A DNA stretch of 64,000 nt from Shimazuella soli (GTDB lineage: Bacteria > Bacillota > Bacilli > Thermoactinomycetales > Thermoactinomycetaceae). The position numbers and the translations under genes are program-made. How positions within the stretch are numbered: position 1 is the stretch's first letter; each line of letters starts with the position of its first letter. The notes under the pieces are model-generated. The model had not been told where the DNA came from. It did no database searches and worked only from the letters and a program-made list of their open reading frames with translations. Shown piece by piece: positions 7,670 to 15,904 of the stretch. The stretch spans positions 620,001 through 684,000 of the forward strand of contig NZ_JAKWBN010000002.1 of NCBI RefSeq assembly GCF_022511585.1. The letters run 5' to 3'.

Positions 7670-8347
7670 ATGAGAATTTTAGTTGCGGATGACGAGAAGA
7701 ACATCACGGATGCGATTGGTTATGCATTGCGTCGAGAGGGATACACGGTTGAAGTGGCTTATGAGGGAGAGGAGGCCGAACAAAAAATTGCTGCTTTCCA
7801 GCCTCATGTAGCTATTTTGGATATCATGATGCCAAACCGGTCAGGCTATGAAATTTGTCGGAAGTACGAAAATCGGGATAAAATGGGGATTATTTTAGTG
7901 ACTGCCAAAACAGATATTTCGGACAAGGTTCTTGGTCTGGACTTAGGTGCGGATGATTATATTACAAAACCTTTTGATATGCGGGAATTGCTCGCACGAG
8001 TGAAATCGTTACTTAGACGATTTCAAAAGTTTGACCAAAATGAAAATGAAATGATCCAAATTCATGATCTGCAAATCGAGCAAAAAAAGCGAAGAGCCGA
8101 ACTGAATAATCAACCTCTTGAGCTAACTCCAAAAGAGTTCGATTTATTAGTATTAATGACCACGAATTTGGAACGAGTATACTCGAGAGAGGAACTGCTT
8201 GATCTCATATGGGGAATGGATTACATTGGCGGGACCCGTACAGTCGATATTCACATTCGTAGGTTGCGGCAAAAGCTAGGGAGCTATAAGGAGTTAATCC
8301 AAACTGTACATCGAGTCGGATACAAGGCAGTAGGGAAAATAAAATGA
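7670..8347 (+). CDS. OmpR-family response regulator
   Basis: 225 residues. The receiver domain has the acidic pair DD (residues 6-7), phosphoacceptor Asp51 in ILDIMMP, the switch Thr in VTAKTD and Lys100 in ITKPFD. The C-terminal winged helix (about 130-225) carries LTPKEFDLLVLM and RTVDIHIRRLRQKLG, typical of OmpR/PhoB DNA binding. Its stop overlaps the start of a histidine kinase gene by ATGA, so the two were one operon, but the kinase is now destroyed by a TnpB element and truncation. The regulator is therefore an orphan unless another kinase phosphorylates it. Confidence 0.95.
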   Translation: MRILVADDEKNITDAIGYALRREGYTVEVAYEGEEAEQKIAAFQPHVAILDIMMPNRSGYEICRKYENRDKMGIILVTAKTDISDKVLGLDLGADDYITKPFDMRELLARVKSLLRRFQKFDQNENEMIQIHDLQIEQKKRRAELNNQPLELTPKEFDLLVLMTTNLERVYSREELLDLIWGMDYIGGTRTVDIHIRRLRQKLGSYKELIQTVHRVGYKAVGKIK

Positions 8348-8420
8348 GAAGCAGTGTAAAAGTAAAATCTAGCATTTTTCTTGCGATCCTTTTGCTAGGA
8401 ACGATATTTTTTATAACCTT

Positions 8421-9778
8421 GAGATCGAAAAAACCCACGGTTTTAATAGTGGGATGAAAAGCGATCGCAGACGAGTGTTAACTTTTTCCACAAGTCTGAC
8501 TATTTTTGGATATACTTGACAAAAAGCAAACATACGATCTATAATATTCGCAAAATTCCTAACGAGGAGGTGATCCTATGCATAAAGCATTTTCCTACCG
8601 TCTTAAACCGACCAAAGCACAAGCAACACTGATCCACAAATCCATCGGCTGTAGCCGTTTTGTATTCAATCACTTTCTTGGCGAATGGAACAAAATGTAT
8701 CAAGAAACTGGGAAAGGGCTGACCTATTCCACCTGTTCCCGTGTCCTGACAGAGAAAAAGCGGGAATTAGCGTGGCTGAAAGAAGTCGATTCCACTTCCC
8801 TGCAAAATACACTGAAACACCTTACGGATGCCTTTCGGCGCTTTTTCCAAAAACAAAACAATGCTCCGCGTTTCAAAAGCAGAAAAAATCGGGTGCAAGC
8901 GTATACGAGTCAGTGTAACTATCCTAAAAATAGCAAGCCGAGCATCGAAATAGAGGGAAGCAAAATCAAATTGCCAAAATTAGGTTGGGTAAAGTTTATC
9001 CGATCTAGAGAAATTTGTGGTCATATTTTGTCCGCAACGATCCGTCGTACACAGACGGGAAAATATAAAATATCCATCCTCTGCGAGGGATGTTACTTGC
9101 GATCCGTACCTGCAAGAAAAGAAGCCATTGGAATCGATTTAGGGCTGAAAGACTTTGCCATTTTCGATGATGGAACGAAAATAAATGCGAACCGATTTTT
9201 TCGCCAATACGAACAAAAGCTAGCAAAAGTGCAGCAAACGATGACACGAAGAAAAAAAGACGGCTCCAACTGGCACAAAGCACGTATCCAAGTGGCTCGC
9301 ATCCATGAAAAAATCACCCATGCCCGCCATGATTTTTTGCATAAACTATCCACGAAACTGGTGTATGAAAACCAAGTCATCAGTATCGAAAACCTGCAAG
9401 TGAAGAATATGGTAAAAAATCATAAGCTGGCGAAATCGATCACCGATGCTTCGTGGTCGGAGTTTGTTATGATGTTAGAATACAAAGCGAAAGAATACGG
9501 AAGAAAAGTGGTGAAAGTGGGAAAAACCTTCCCCTCCAGCCAGCTTTGTTCGGGTTGTGGCTTCAAAAACAAAAAAGTGAAGCAACTACAGCTACGAGCA
9601 TGGACATGCCCAGAATGCAACGAGCACCATGACCGAGATATCAATGCAGCCAAAAATATTTTGAAAGAAGGTAGAAGATTACTTGCCGTGGGGCTCACGG
9701 TCTAAGCTTGGTAAACTTCTTTGAAGTATGGGGATTACCCAAGAATCCCACGGCTTTAGCCGTGGGAGTTGTCAAGAG
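8421..9778 (+). mobile_element. IS605/IS1341-type element carrying only tnpB
   Basis: The left end has a hairpin CCCAC (8434-8438)/GTGGG (8449-8453), the right end a perfect hairpin CCCACGGC (9747-9754), loop TTTA, GCCGTGGG (9759-9766), followed by AGTTGTCAA. There are no terminal inverted repeats or target duplication, as expected of the IS200/IS605 group. The boundaries are ambiguous by the shared trinucleotide GAG (8421-8423 and 9776-9778). No TnpA Y1 transposase is present, so movement would need one in trans. Insertion split a histidine kinase gene. Confidence 0.88.
8578..9705 (+). CDS. tnpB: TnpB RNA-guided endonuclease of IS605-type element
   Basis: 375 residues, ATG at 8578 behind GAGGAGGTGATCCT. 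An N-terminal helix-rich RNA/DNA binding region ([18 protein letters not shown]) leads into a RuvC fold with Asp187 (GIDLG), Glu271 (SIENL) and Asp354 ([10 protein letters not shown]); a Cys4 zinc ribbon is at C324/C327 and C344/C347. All residues needed for the RuvC nuclease are present and length matches known active TnpB, so it may be functional. TnpB proteins use a guide RNA made from the element right end to cut empty donor sites next to a TAM, favouring retention of the element. Its stop lies 70 bp before the right end, so the guide RNA gene probably overlaps its 3' end. Confidence 0.93.
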   Translation: MHKAFSYRLKPTKAQATLIHKSIGCSRFVFNHFLGEWNKMYQETGKGLTYSTCSRVLTEKKRELAWLKEVDSTSLQNTLKHLTDAFRRFFQKQNNAPRFKSRKNRVQAYTSQCNYPKNSKPSIEIEGSKIKLPKLGWVKFIRSREICGHILSATIRRTQTGKYKISILCEGCYLRSVPARKEAIGIDLGLKDFAIFDDGTKINANRFFRQYEQKLAKVQQTMTRRKKDGSNWHKARIQVARIHEKITHARHDFLHKLSTKLVYENQVISIENLQVKNMVKNHKLAKSITDASWSEFVMMLEYKAKEYGRKVVKVGKTFPSSQLCSGCGFKNKKVKQLQLRAWTCPECNEHHDRDINAAKNILKEGRRLLAVGLTV

Positions 9779-9795
9779 TGTATTCATCTTAAATG
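9550..9795 (+). ncRNA. Predicted omega (reRNA) guide RNA of the TnpB element
   Basis: By analogy with characterised IS605 TnpB systems, the guide scaffold comprises the 3' end of tnpB plus the right end, including the 9747-9766 hairpin, and the guide is the flanking DNA just past the boundary (from about 9776-9779, TGTATTCATC...). The 5' limit is arbitrary. Only the hairpin and position are seen; the RNA is inferred. Confidence 0.4.
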
Positions 9796-10032
9796 GAATT
9801 GAAAAAGATCAGATGAAACGAAACGAAAAAGATTTGATCGAACAAAGCGAAGAAGCTAATTTTTATATGCTGTTAAGTGGGAAAAATAACCAAAACCATT
9901 GAACAAAACTAAATCCCTCGTCTAGTTTGAATAAATGTGGGATTCACTAAGTTTTACAAATTGTAGGACGAAATCCTTTTGTATATTGTTAATGGTGCTT
10001 CATGACGGAAAAAAACGGCTAACTAGTATAAA

Positions 10033-10623
10033 TTAGCTTTCTCTACAAAATTCCTCAATAATCTGCGCCTTTATCTCCTTAATAGGAAACTGCTTTGGAT
10101 AAGTAGATATCATCAACATGATACCTTGAAGGGTTGAAGAAAAATATAATGATCGTTTTCTTGGTTCTATGAATCCTAATTTCTCAAATATCTCACATTG
10201 CAATTGAAATTGTTTGGAGTATTCATCGATCAGCATTTTCCCATATCTGGCTACAACTTCATCTGATTCAGGGTGAGTTTGCAAATGGAGATAGAACCGA
10301 AATGTTTCAGGTTTTTGATGTACATTATCGATCGCTCCTTCGATGATGTATTTCAATTGTTCAGTGGGCGATTCATAAAGCATTGCTTTTTCCATCACTT
10401 GAACTAATTCACCGATCCGATGTTCAATCATAGTAGCTAGAAGTTCTTCTTTACCTTTGTAATAATTGTAAAGAAGTCCTTTGGAGATACCAGCGTGTTT
10501 GGCAACGTCGTTAATAGAGGTAGCGTGATATCCTTGCTTCATGAATAATTCCATTGCTGCGGTTCGGATTTTTTCTATGGATATTTGCCGTATTCGTTCA
10601 TTTTCTTTCTGTGTTCGTGGCAT
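10033..10623 (-). CDS. TetR/AcrR family regulator
   Basis: 196 residues from ATG 10621-10623 behind TTGGAGGAATAACGTT. The HTH occupies about residues 35-55 (SINDVAKHAGISKGLLYNYY), followed by a C-terminal domain of the AcrR kind with long helices. It lies four bases after the stop of the alpha/beta hydrolase gene on the same strand, its ribosome site sits within the hydrolase 3' end, so the two are cotranscribed. Such pairs usually mean the regulator senses the hydrolase substrate or product and autoregulates the operon. Effector unknown. Confidence 0.9.
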   Translation of the reverse strand: MPRTQKENERIRQISIEKIRTAAMELFMKQGYHATSINDVAKHAGISKGLLYNYYKGKEELLATMIEHRIGELVQVMEKAMLYESPTEQLKYIIEGAIDNVHQKPETFRFYLHLQTHPESDEVVARYGKMLIDEYSKQFQLQCEIFEKLGFIEPRKRSLYFSSTLQGIMLMISTYPKQFPIKEIKAQIIEEFCRES

Positions 10624-10627
10624 AACG

Positions 10628-11374
10628 TTATTCCTCCAAGAAGCGGGTAATATGATGAGTCAGTTCATTCGGATGGGTTAAGGTTACCATATGATCGGCA
10701 TCAGATAGGAGCACAAAACGAATATCTGGAACCCTTTGGAAGTGTTCTGCAACGCGCTTGTTATCAGGGAGTTCCACTTCACCAATGATAAATAGCGTTT
10801 TGACGGATAGGTGCTCTAATCGTTTGATTGCAGGTTTTGGCCAAACGGATTCAAATGTAGTCCATTCCCCGATTTTCTTTAAATGATGACGAAGCATCTC
10901 TTCGATTAGTTCACGCTGAGGACTAGCCATCGTGATTTGATATAAAGGGGCACTTAGTGAAAGCTCTGCAACTTTATCCATATCAGGTAAAGCTGAATTG
11001 ACTTTTTCCATCCAGTTTTTGAATTCTAACGAGCGTTCAAAGCCAGATAATTCAGGTGCGATTAATATAAGTTCTGATACTCTTTCTGGATATTCCAATG
11101 CGAAGTCGGTGGCGATTTGCCCTCCCATGGAATGTCCGACTAGGGTAGCTTGAGGAATTTGAAGATGATCAAGCAAATCGAGTAAATCTTGTATATAGTT
11201 AGCAGGCTTCACAGGTGATGGAGATCTACCGGCACCGCGTCCGTCTACTGCGATCACTTTATAGTTTTCGGCTAAAAGAGGTGCGACAAACGTCCAGTCC
11301 CGCAAATCAGCACCCCCACTGTGAAGAAGAACGATTGGTTTTCCAGTACCAGTTACTTCATAATACAAATCCAT
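10628..11374 (-). CDS. Alpha/beta-fold hydrolase
   Basis: The start ATG at 11372-11374 follows GGAGTGATTGTG and gives 248 residues; a GTG nine bases upstream overlaps the ribosome site. Canonical features are the oxyanion-hole HSGG in VLLHSGGADLRDW, the nucleophile elbow GHSMGG, an acid in the FIIGEVELPDN region and the catalytic His in SDADHMV. It resembles esterases, lactonases and haloperoxidase-like hydrolases of this superfamily; substrate cannot be assigned. It leads an operon with the TetR gene at 10033-10623. Confidence 0.9.
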   Translation of the reverse strand: MDLYYEVTGTGKPIVLLHSGGADLRDWTFVAPLLAENYKVIAVDGRGAGRSPSPVKPANYIQDLLDLLDHLQIPQATLVGHSMGGQIATDFALEYPERVSELILIAPELSGFERSLEFKNWMEKVNSALPDMDKVAELSLSAPLYQITMASPQRELIEEMLRHHLKKIGEWTTFESVWPKPAIKRLEHLSVKTLFIIGEVELPDNKRVAEHFQRVPDIRFVLLSDADHMVTLTHPNELTHHITRFLEE

Positions 11375-11487
11375 CACAATCACTCCATTCGATGATTACT
11401 CGTTGGGCTACTTATCATTTTATTATCGGTTGGACGTTTGGTCAATATAAAACCGGATCACTCCTATTTAAAATATCAAAACTCATA

Positions 11488-11523
11488 AAAGAAGCTCATC
11501 ATCTCTTATGCTTGATGAGCTTC
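11488..11523 (-). terminator. Terminator whose loop contains the stop codon of the upstream gene
   Basis: Read on the minus strand, GAAGCTCATCA (11523-11513) pairs perfectly with TGATGAGCTTC (11501-11491), followed by TTTTATGAG. The loop holds the TAA of the 11506-11823 gene, so the stem starts inside the coding sequence. Confidence 0.75.
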
Positions 11524-11823
11524 GTTCATGTATTCCTCCACTTGATCGAAAAACTCTCGAAATTCCAAAGCCATGTCATTCCATCCATTCTTTTTCATCC
11601 ATTCGATCATATTTGCCATATGAGGACGTTTGGATGGAAAGTCTTCGTGATAGCCTAATTCCAGCAGTGGCTTCATTCGACCGATCATCTGAAATCCAAG
11701 AGTGATAAAATCAAACTTATTTTTTGCAAGCGGTGTCAAATATTGCAAACTTCTGTATTCCTTTTCCCAAGACTTCAATATACGACGTTTGGTGAAAGTT
11801 ACTTCTTGTGTTTCGTATACCAT
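11506..11823 (-). CDS. Hypothetical protein (105 aa)
   Basis: ATG at 11821-11823 behind CAAAGAGGTTTAAA. The product is a soluble, mostly helical protein with a basic N-terminal third (FTKRRILKSWEKEYRSLQYL) and an acidic C-terminus (EFREFFDQVEEYMNEAHQA); a central Met/Gly stretch (LGFQMIGRMKPLLELGY) is conserved-looking. No signal peptide or Cys. I do not recognise the family. It is monocistronic with its own terminator overlapping the stop. Confidence 0.65.
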   Translation of the reverse strand: MVYETQEVTFTKRRILKSWEKEYRSLQYLTPLAKNKFDFITLGFQMIGRMKPLLELGYHEDFPSKRPHMANMIEWMKKNGWNDMALEFREFFDQVEEYMNEAHQA

Positions 11824-12138
11824 TTTAAACCTCTTTGTATGTATTTTGGAAAATATTATAGCATTTCAGAAAGTGGAATTGTTCTAGTATTCTGTTTTGT
11901 AACAAAAAAATAATTTACGTATTACAAGTTAGTAATCTTGCTATTTCTGTATCGCCTAAGTTGATTTCGTTCCATAAGGTGAAGGAGTAACAAACTAGGA
12001 ATTTATTTTTTATCTTGTAATATATGAAATATTGTGCATATTCTATAACTAGAATCAACCTTCTGTCCCACTATAACAAAGAAAAAGGGATAGAGAAGTT
12101 GATAAGGAAGAGTTTCCGGCTCGTAGAAAGGCAGATTC
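11824..12138. other. Divergent intergenic region
   Basis: AT-rich gap between the 105-aa gene and the second MFS gene. A possible promoter for the MFS gene is TTGTAA (12015-12020), 18 bp, TATTCT (12039-12044). Nothing else recognisable. Confidence 0.35.
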
Positions 12139-13266
12139 ATGTGGAAACCGGACCCGGACATCTGGAATAGAAAAACGATCCTCACGGTCACTGTTCTGCT
12201 CATCATCGCACTCAATATCGATATTTATGGCAGTGCTTACACCTTGTGGATGAGCCTTCATAAAATGTCCTCCCTGATCATCGGAATGGCAATGATCACG
12301 ACGTTTGTCGAAGTAAACGGGTGGACCATCAGCGGGGTACTGATTGACCGATATGGGACAAAGAAAGTCCAGTTTTTCTCCCTGCTGATTCTGCTCATCT
12401 CCGGAGCGACAGGGGCGATGTTGGATGGACTTGCCGTCTTGTGTTGTCTTCTCGTCCGATTTATGGTCTGTCAGATTGCATTGACTGCAAATACGATTCA
12501 GATCAGAGATCTGCTGCCAGAGGAAAAGCAGGGCAGGGGCTTCGGTCAGCTGTTTATGGTGGGTTTTTTTGGCGGAGTAGTCGGTGCCGCCATCGGGTCT
12601 TGGTTGGCAAGTGATTATCAGGCTGTATGGAAATGGGTTGGGCCCATTCTGACGATCTTTGGGATCGTAGTCTTGATGTATACACAGCAGTCTAATCGAG
12701 TACCGGAGAAAGCCTCCATTCGCCCTCATCCAGAAGTAATCCGGCTGAGTGTTCCATTGATTGGCATCATGGCCATCCAAAGTGTGTTTATCACTTTTGT
12801 GGTGATCGATTTGGGTGTCGAAAATGGAACCTTTGTCAGAGTGGGCAGCTATGCTGGCAGTGGTTTGGCTGGCTTGATTGTTCCCTTTCTGTTGAAACAT
12901 ATCAAGGAGAATGAGAAGGCGTTCATTCGATATGGTGTAATCGTTACATCAGCATCGTTGCTCTTCCTTTATTGGCCAAATGTGGTGGGGCTAATCGTAG
13001 CTTCCTTTGTTATCGGGATCATCTTCAATGGGATTCAAACCCAAATCCTAGGGACAAAGGTTTATCTCCTCACCGATCAAAAGGGAAGAGCTGCTTCGAC
13101 AAGCCGGCTGGTTCAAGGGGCGGGTAGGATTATCGGTATCTATGGCCTTGGGATGATTCGAGATCATATCGGAAAATCCATGTGGCTCGTTCTGCCGATC
13201 ATTCTCCTGGCCTCTCTTCCTGTGTTTGAGTGGACTTTTCGCCACTGTCCTGCATGGAAGAAATAG
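12139..13266 (+). CDS. MFS-type transporter, G+C-rich
   Basis: 375 residues from ATG 12139, preceded by AGAAAGGCAGATTC. About ten to twelve hydrophobic segments are visible, with the MFS loop signature DRYGTKK between the second and third and a matching RDHIGKS loop in the C-terminal half. Substrate unknown. Its codon choice is noticeably richer in G+C (many CTG, ATC, GGC codons) than flanking genes, which suggests transfer from another background, as also for the MFS gene at 3246. A long open antisense frame opposite it is a by-product of this composition. It is followed by a strong terminator. Confidence 0.8.
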   Translation: MWKPDPDIWNRKTILTVTVLLIIALNIDIYGSAYTLWMSLHKMSSLIIGMAMITTFVEVNGWTISGVLIDRYGTKKVQFFSLLILLISGATGAMLDGLAVLCCLLVRFMVCQIALTANTIQIRDLLPEEKQGRGFGQLFMVGFFGGVVGAAIGSWLASDYQAVWKWVGPILTIFGIVVLMYTQQSNRVPEKASIRPHPEVIRLSVPLIGIMAIQSVFITFVVIDLGVENGTFVRVGSYAGSGLAGLIVPFLLKHIKENEKAFIRYGVIVTSASLLFLYWPNVVGLIVASFVIGIIFNGIQTQILGTKVYLLTDQKGRAASTSRLVQGAGRIIGIYGLGMIRDHIGKSMWLVLPIILLASLPVFEWTFRHCPAWKK

Positions 13267-13286
13267 AGTCGGAAAGCTTCTAAAAA

Positions 13287-13334
13287 ACGATCACTTCTCA
13301 ATTCTTTATGGATTGGAAGTGATCGTCCCCTTTT
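13287..13334 (+). terminator. Terminator of MFS gene
   Basis: ACGATCACTTC (13287-13297) pairs perfectly with GAAGTGATCGT (13316-13326), followed by CCCCTTTT. Confidence 0.8.
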
Positions 13335-13392
13335 GTAGAGAAAATTCTACCTTCGTGTTTCATAAGGTTCCCCTTATTATCTTAAAGATAAA

Positions 13393-13425
13393 ACAAAAAT
13401 CCAGTTCCGGTTGCCCGATCTGGAT
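13393..13425 (-). terminator. Terminator of rpmB
   Basis: On the minus strand ATCCAG...CTGGAT closes a GC-rich loop and is followed by TTTTTG, 18 bp after the rpmB stop. Confidence 0.65.
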
Positions 13426-13443
13426 TCGTTTGCATCTATCCGA

Positions 13444-13632
13444 TTATACACGAGTTACTTTGCCGGATTTGAGTGCTTTGGTGCTGACGTATACACGTTT
13501 TGGTTTGCCATCGACCAAAATACGAACTTTTTGTACGTTTACGCCCCATTTTTTGCGGGTTTTGCGATGGGAGTGACTTACATTGTTACCTGCATGTCCT
13601 TGTTTTCCTGTGATAAAGCAACGACGAGCCAT
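13444..13632 (-). CDS. rpmB: 50S ribosomal protein L28
   Basis: 62 residues from ATG 13630-13632 behind TTAGGAGGTGTAACA. The start [20 protein letters not shown] and the middle [19 protein letters not shown] match bacterial L28 at full length. Of the zinc-binding Cys found in some L28 only Cys5 remains, so this is a C-minus type. It is transcribed divergently from the Asp23-like gene, exactly as rpmB and yloU are arranged in Bacillus. Monocistronic, with its own terminator at 13393-13425. Confidence 0.97.
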   Translation of the reverse strand: MARRCFITGKQGHAGNNVSHSHRKTRKKWGVNVQKVRILVDGKPKRVYVSTKALKSGKVTRV

Positions 13633-13828
13633 TGTTACACCTCCTAACACTAACGTTTGCCATTGTAGCATATTCTGAGGGCTTCTTGCAATCCACTTTC
13701 CTTCTTCTGCTCCTTTATTGTACAATGAACAAAAGCCATTTTAAAATATCAGGCCATATAGTCTCTAATTAATATTCATTGGACAAAGAATACTATTATA
13801 TCTGAGTCATATAAGGAAGGTTGATGAA

Positions 13829-14194
13829 ATGAGTTTACAATTTTCAAACAAACTCGGTCACATCAATGTTGCAAATGATGTAATCGCAACTTTGGCCGGT
13901 GTTGCCGCACTTGAATGTTATGGTTTGGTAGGTATGGCTTCCCGTAGCCAACTAAAAGATGGGATTACAGAATTGCTAAGAAGGGATAATTCTTCTAAAG
14001 GAATAGAAGTACATACGGATAAAGATAATGTCACGATCGATATGCATATTATTGTTGGTTATGGTACAAAGATTTCAGAAGTAGCCAAAGGTGTACAATC
14101 AAGAGTGAAATATACCTTAAATGAGTTACTGGGCATTCAAGTAGAACATGTAAACATTTTTATTCAAGGCGTACGCCTAGTTAACGAAGATTAA
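13829..14194 (+). CDS. Asp23/Gls24 family envelope stress protein (YloU-like)
   Basis: 121 residues, ATG 13829 behind AAGGAAGGTTGATGAA. The sequence has the Asp23 core (INVANDVIATLAGVAALEC, IIVGYGTKISEVAKGVQ) and ends NIFIQGVRL, as in the B. subtilis YloU protein. Asp23-family proteins sit at the membrane or near the division septum and are linked to envelope stress. Position next to rpmB and directly before yloV/fakA is conserved across Bacillales, supporting the call. It heads the operon with fakA, 12 bp apart. Confidence 0.92.
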   Translation: MSLQFSNKLGHINVANDVIATLAGVAALECYGLVGMASRSQLKDGITELLRRDNSSKGIEVHTDKDNVTIDMHIIVGYGTKISEVAKGVQSRVKYTLNELLGIQVEHVNIFIQGVRLVNED

Positions 14195-14206
14195 GGAGGT
14201 CCTCGG

Positions 14207-15886
14207 TTGGAAAAAGCAACGATTAATGCACCTCTCTTTCTCTCGATGATGAGAGCTGGAGCGATGGAGTTGACGAATAATGTAGAACGAGTGAATGCGC
14301 TCAACGTCTTCCCAGTGCCAGATGGAGATACTGGAACGAACATGAATCTGACGATCACGACTGGCGTTGCGGAAATGGAAAAAAAAGCAGCAGAACCAAC
14401 AGTAGGAAAGTTAGCGGAAGCGCTTTCAAAAGGTCTTTTGATGGGAGCTCGTGGGAATTCTGGAGTGATTTTATCTCAGTTGTTTCGCGGGTTTGCAAAA
14501 TCTGTGTCAAAAAGCGAAGTCATCGGTCCAAAAGATTTAGCAGATGCTTTTCAAGCAGGAGTAGATACGGCATACAAAGCTGTAATTAAGCCAGTGGAAG
14601 GTACGGTTTTAACCGTGGCAAGAGAAGCGGCAGCAGCAGGTGTATTCCAAGCGCGTGTAGCAGATGATCCACTCCAAGTTATGGATGCTGTTGTGAAAGA
14701 AGCGCGAAAATCATTGGCTCGAACTCCGGATTTATTGCCAGTATTGAAGCAGACTGGTGTAGTAGATGCAGGAGGGCAAGGATTGGTATTTGTTTATGAA
14801 GGGATGAAAAAAGTGCTAGCTGGAGAAGAAGTGTCACTAGAAGCAAAACCTGCATCCAATTTGCCAAGCTTAAAAGATTTGGAGCACGAAGCACATGCTG
14901 GTGCAAATATCGACCCTGCTACGATCGTACATGGATACTGTACGGAGTTTATGATTTTACTTTCCACAACAAGACGGAAAACTCGTAAGTTCAATGAAGT
15001 TCATTTTCGTGAAGAGATATCTCAGTATGGAGATTCTTTATTAGTTGTTTCTGATGATGAACTGGTCAAAGTACATATACACGCAGAGCATCCAGGCGAT
15101 GCATTAAACTATGCTTCTACATATGGCGACTTAACCCGGATTAAGATCGATAATATGCGGGAGCAGTTTGAAAACGTTACCGGAGTAGATGCTATTCATC
15201 AAGTACCTGTAGAAAAAAAAGAGCCAGAAAAACCATATGGGATTGTGGCAGTAGCTACAGGACAAGGGATTAGTGACATATTTGAAAGTGTGGGTGTCGA
15301 CGTCGTGATCACTGGCGGTCAGTCGATGAATCCCAGCACAGAAGACTTAGTAAAAGCTGTGGAATCGATATCAGCAGAACATGTATTGATTTTACCGAAT
15401 AACAAAAATATCATTTTGACAGCAGAGCAAGTAGGCCAGCTAGTGAATGTTGATGTAACCGTAATTCCAACGAAAACCATCCCACAGGGGTTGTCTGCTT
15501 TGCTGGCATTTGATGAAGAAAAAGAAATACAAGATAATAAAGAAAAGATGAATCGAGCTCTTACCTCTGTTCAATCTGGAGAAGTAACCTATGCAGTTCG
15601 TGATACGGTTGTGGATGGGATCACCATTGAAAAGGATGATTTTCTAGGGATTCGGGAAGGAAAGATTATTACTGCCGGAAAAAAGATGGTAGAAACTTCC
15701 TATGATCTCTTGTCTAATATGATGACATCAGAGACAGAAGTAGTTACCATATTGTTTGGCAGCGATGTATCCGAAGAGGAAACAAATGAATTAGTTTCTC
15801 GTTTAACTCAGTCATATCCTGATGTTGAATATGAAGTTTATGAAGGTGGCCAGCCACTTTATTATTTCTTGTTTGCTGTGGAGTAG
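14207..15886 (+). CDS. fakA: DAK2-domain fatty acid kinase FakA (YloV)
   Basis: 559 residues from TTG 14207 behind AAGGAGGTCCTCGG. The N-terminal DAK2/DhaL-like ATP domain shows NVFPVPDGDTGTNM (metal-binding Asp cluster) and ARGNSGVILSQL; the C-terminal half is the FakA-specific DegV-like module (GIVAVATGQGISDIFESVG, VLILPNNKNI). FakA phosphorylates exogenous fatty acids held by FakB (DegV) so that PlsX/PlsY can use them for phospholipid. A degV gene follows 18 bp downstream, supporting a working FakA-FakB pair. Length is normal for YloV. Confidence 0.94.
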   Translation: MEKATINAPLFLSMMRAGAMELTNNVERVNALNVFPVPDGDTGTNMNLTITTGVAEMEKKAAEPTVGKLAEALSKGLLMGARGNSGVILSQLFRGFAKSVSKSEVIGPKDLADAFQAGVDTAYKAVIKPVEGTVLTVAREAAAAGVFQARVADDPLQVMDAVVKEARKSLARTPDLLPVLKQTGVVDAGGQGLVFVYEGMKKVLAGEEVSLEAKPASNLPSLKDLEHEAHAGANIDPATIVHGYCTEFMILLSTTRRKTRKFNEVHFREEISQYGDSLLVVSDDELVKVHIHAEHPGDALNYASTYGDLTRIKIDNMREQFENVTGVDAIHQVPVEKKEPEKPYGIVAVATGQGISDIFESVGVDVVITGGQSMNPSTEDLVKAVESISAEHVLILPNNKNIILTAEQVGQLVNVDVTVIPTKTIPQGLSALLAFDEEKEIQDNKEKMNRALTSVQSGEVTYAVRDTVVDGITIEKDDFLGIREGKIITAGKKMVETSYDLLSNMMTSETEVVTILFGSDVSEEETNELVSRLTQSYPDVEYEVYEGGQPLYYFLFAVE

Positions 15887-15904
15887 GAGAAGGGGGAATG
15901 GTTT

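Larger units (their letters stand above)
8344..9902 (+). pseudogene. Sensor histidine kinase remnant split by the TnpB element
   Basis: The left piece (8344-8423) starts with ATG overlapping the regulator stop and encodes VKVKSSIFLAILLLGTIFF, the first transmembrane segment. The right piece (about 9776-9902) encodes VFILNGIEKDQMKRNEKDL and SEEANFYM, a typical start of an extracytoplasmic sensor loop, then hits a stop after an unrelated tail. Joining CTTGAG to TGTATTC removes the insert and restores one frame through the membrane helix. The kinase and ATPase domains are absent downstream, so a deletion followed or preceded the insertion. The gene cannot work. Confidence 0.85.

Noticed and set aside
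9708-9902. 64-codon ORF after tnpB as a new gene
   Set aside because: Its first part is the right end of the element and its second part is the kinase sensor loop; it is a chimera made by the insertion.
12055-12900. Long open frame (281 codons) on the minus strand opposite the second MFS gene
   Set aside because: Its composition (many His, Gln, Asp, Ser without pattern) is that of an antisense shadow of a G+C-richer membrane protein gene, and no ribosome site precedes it.
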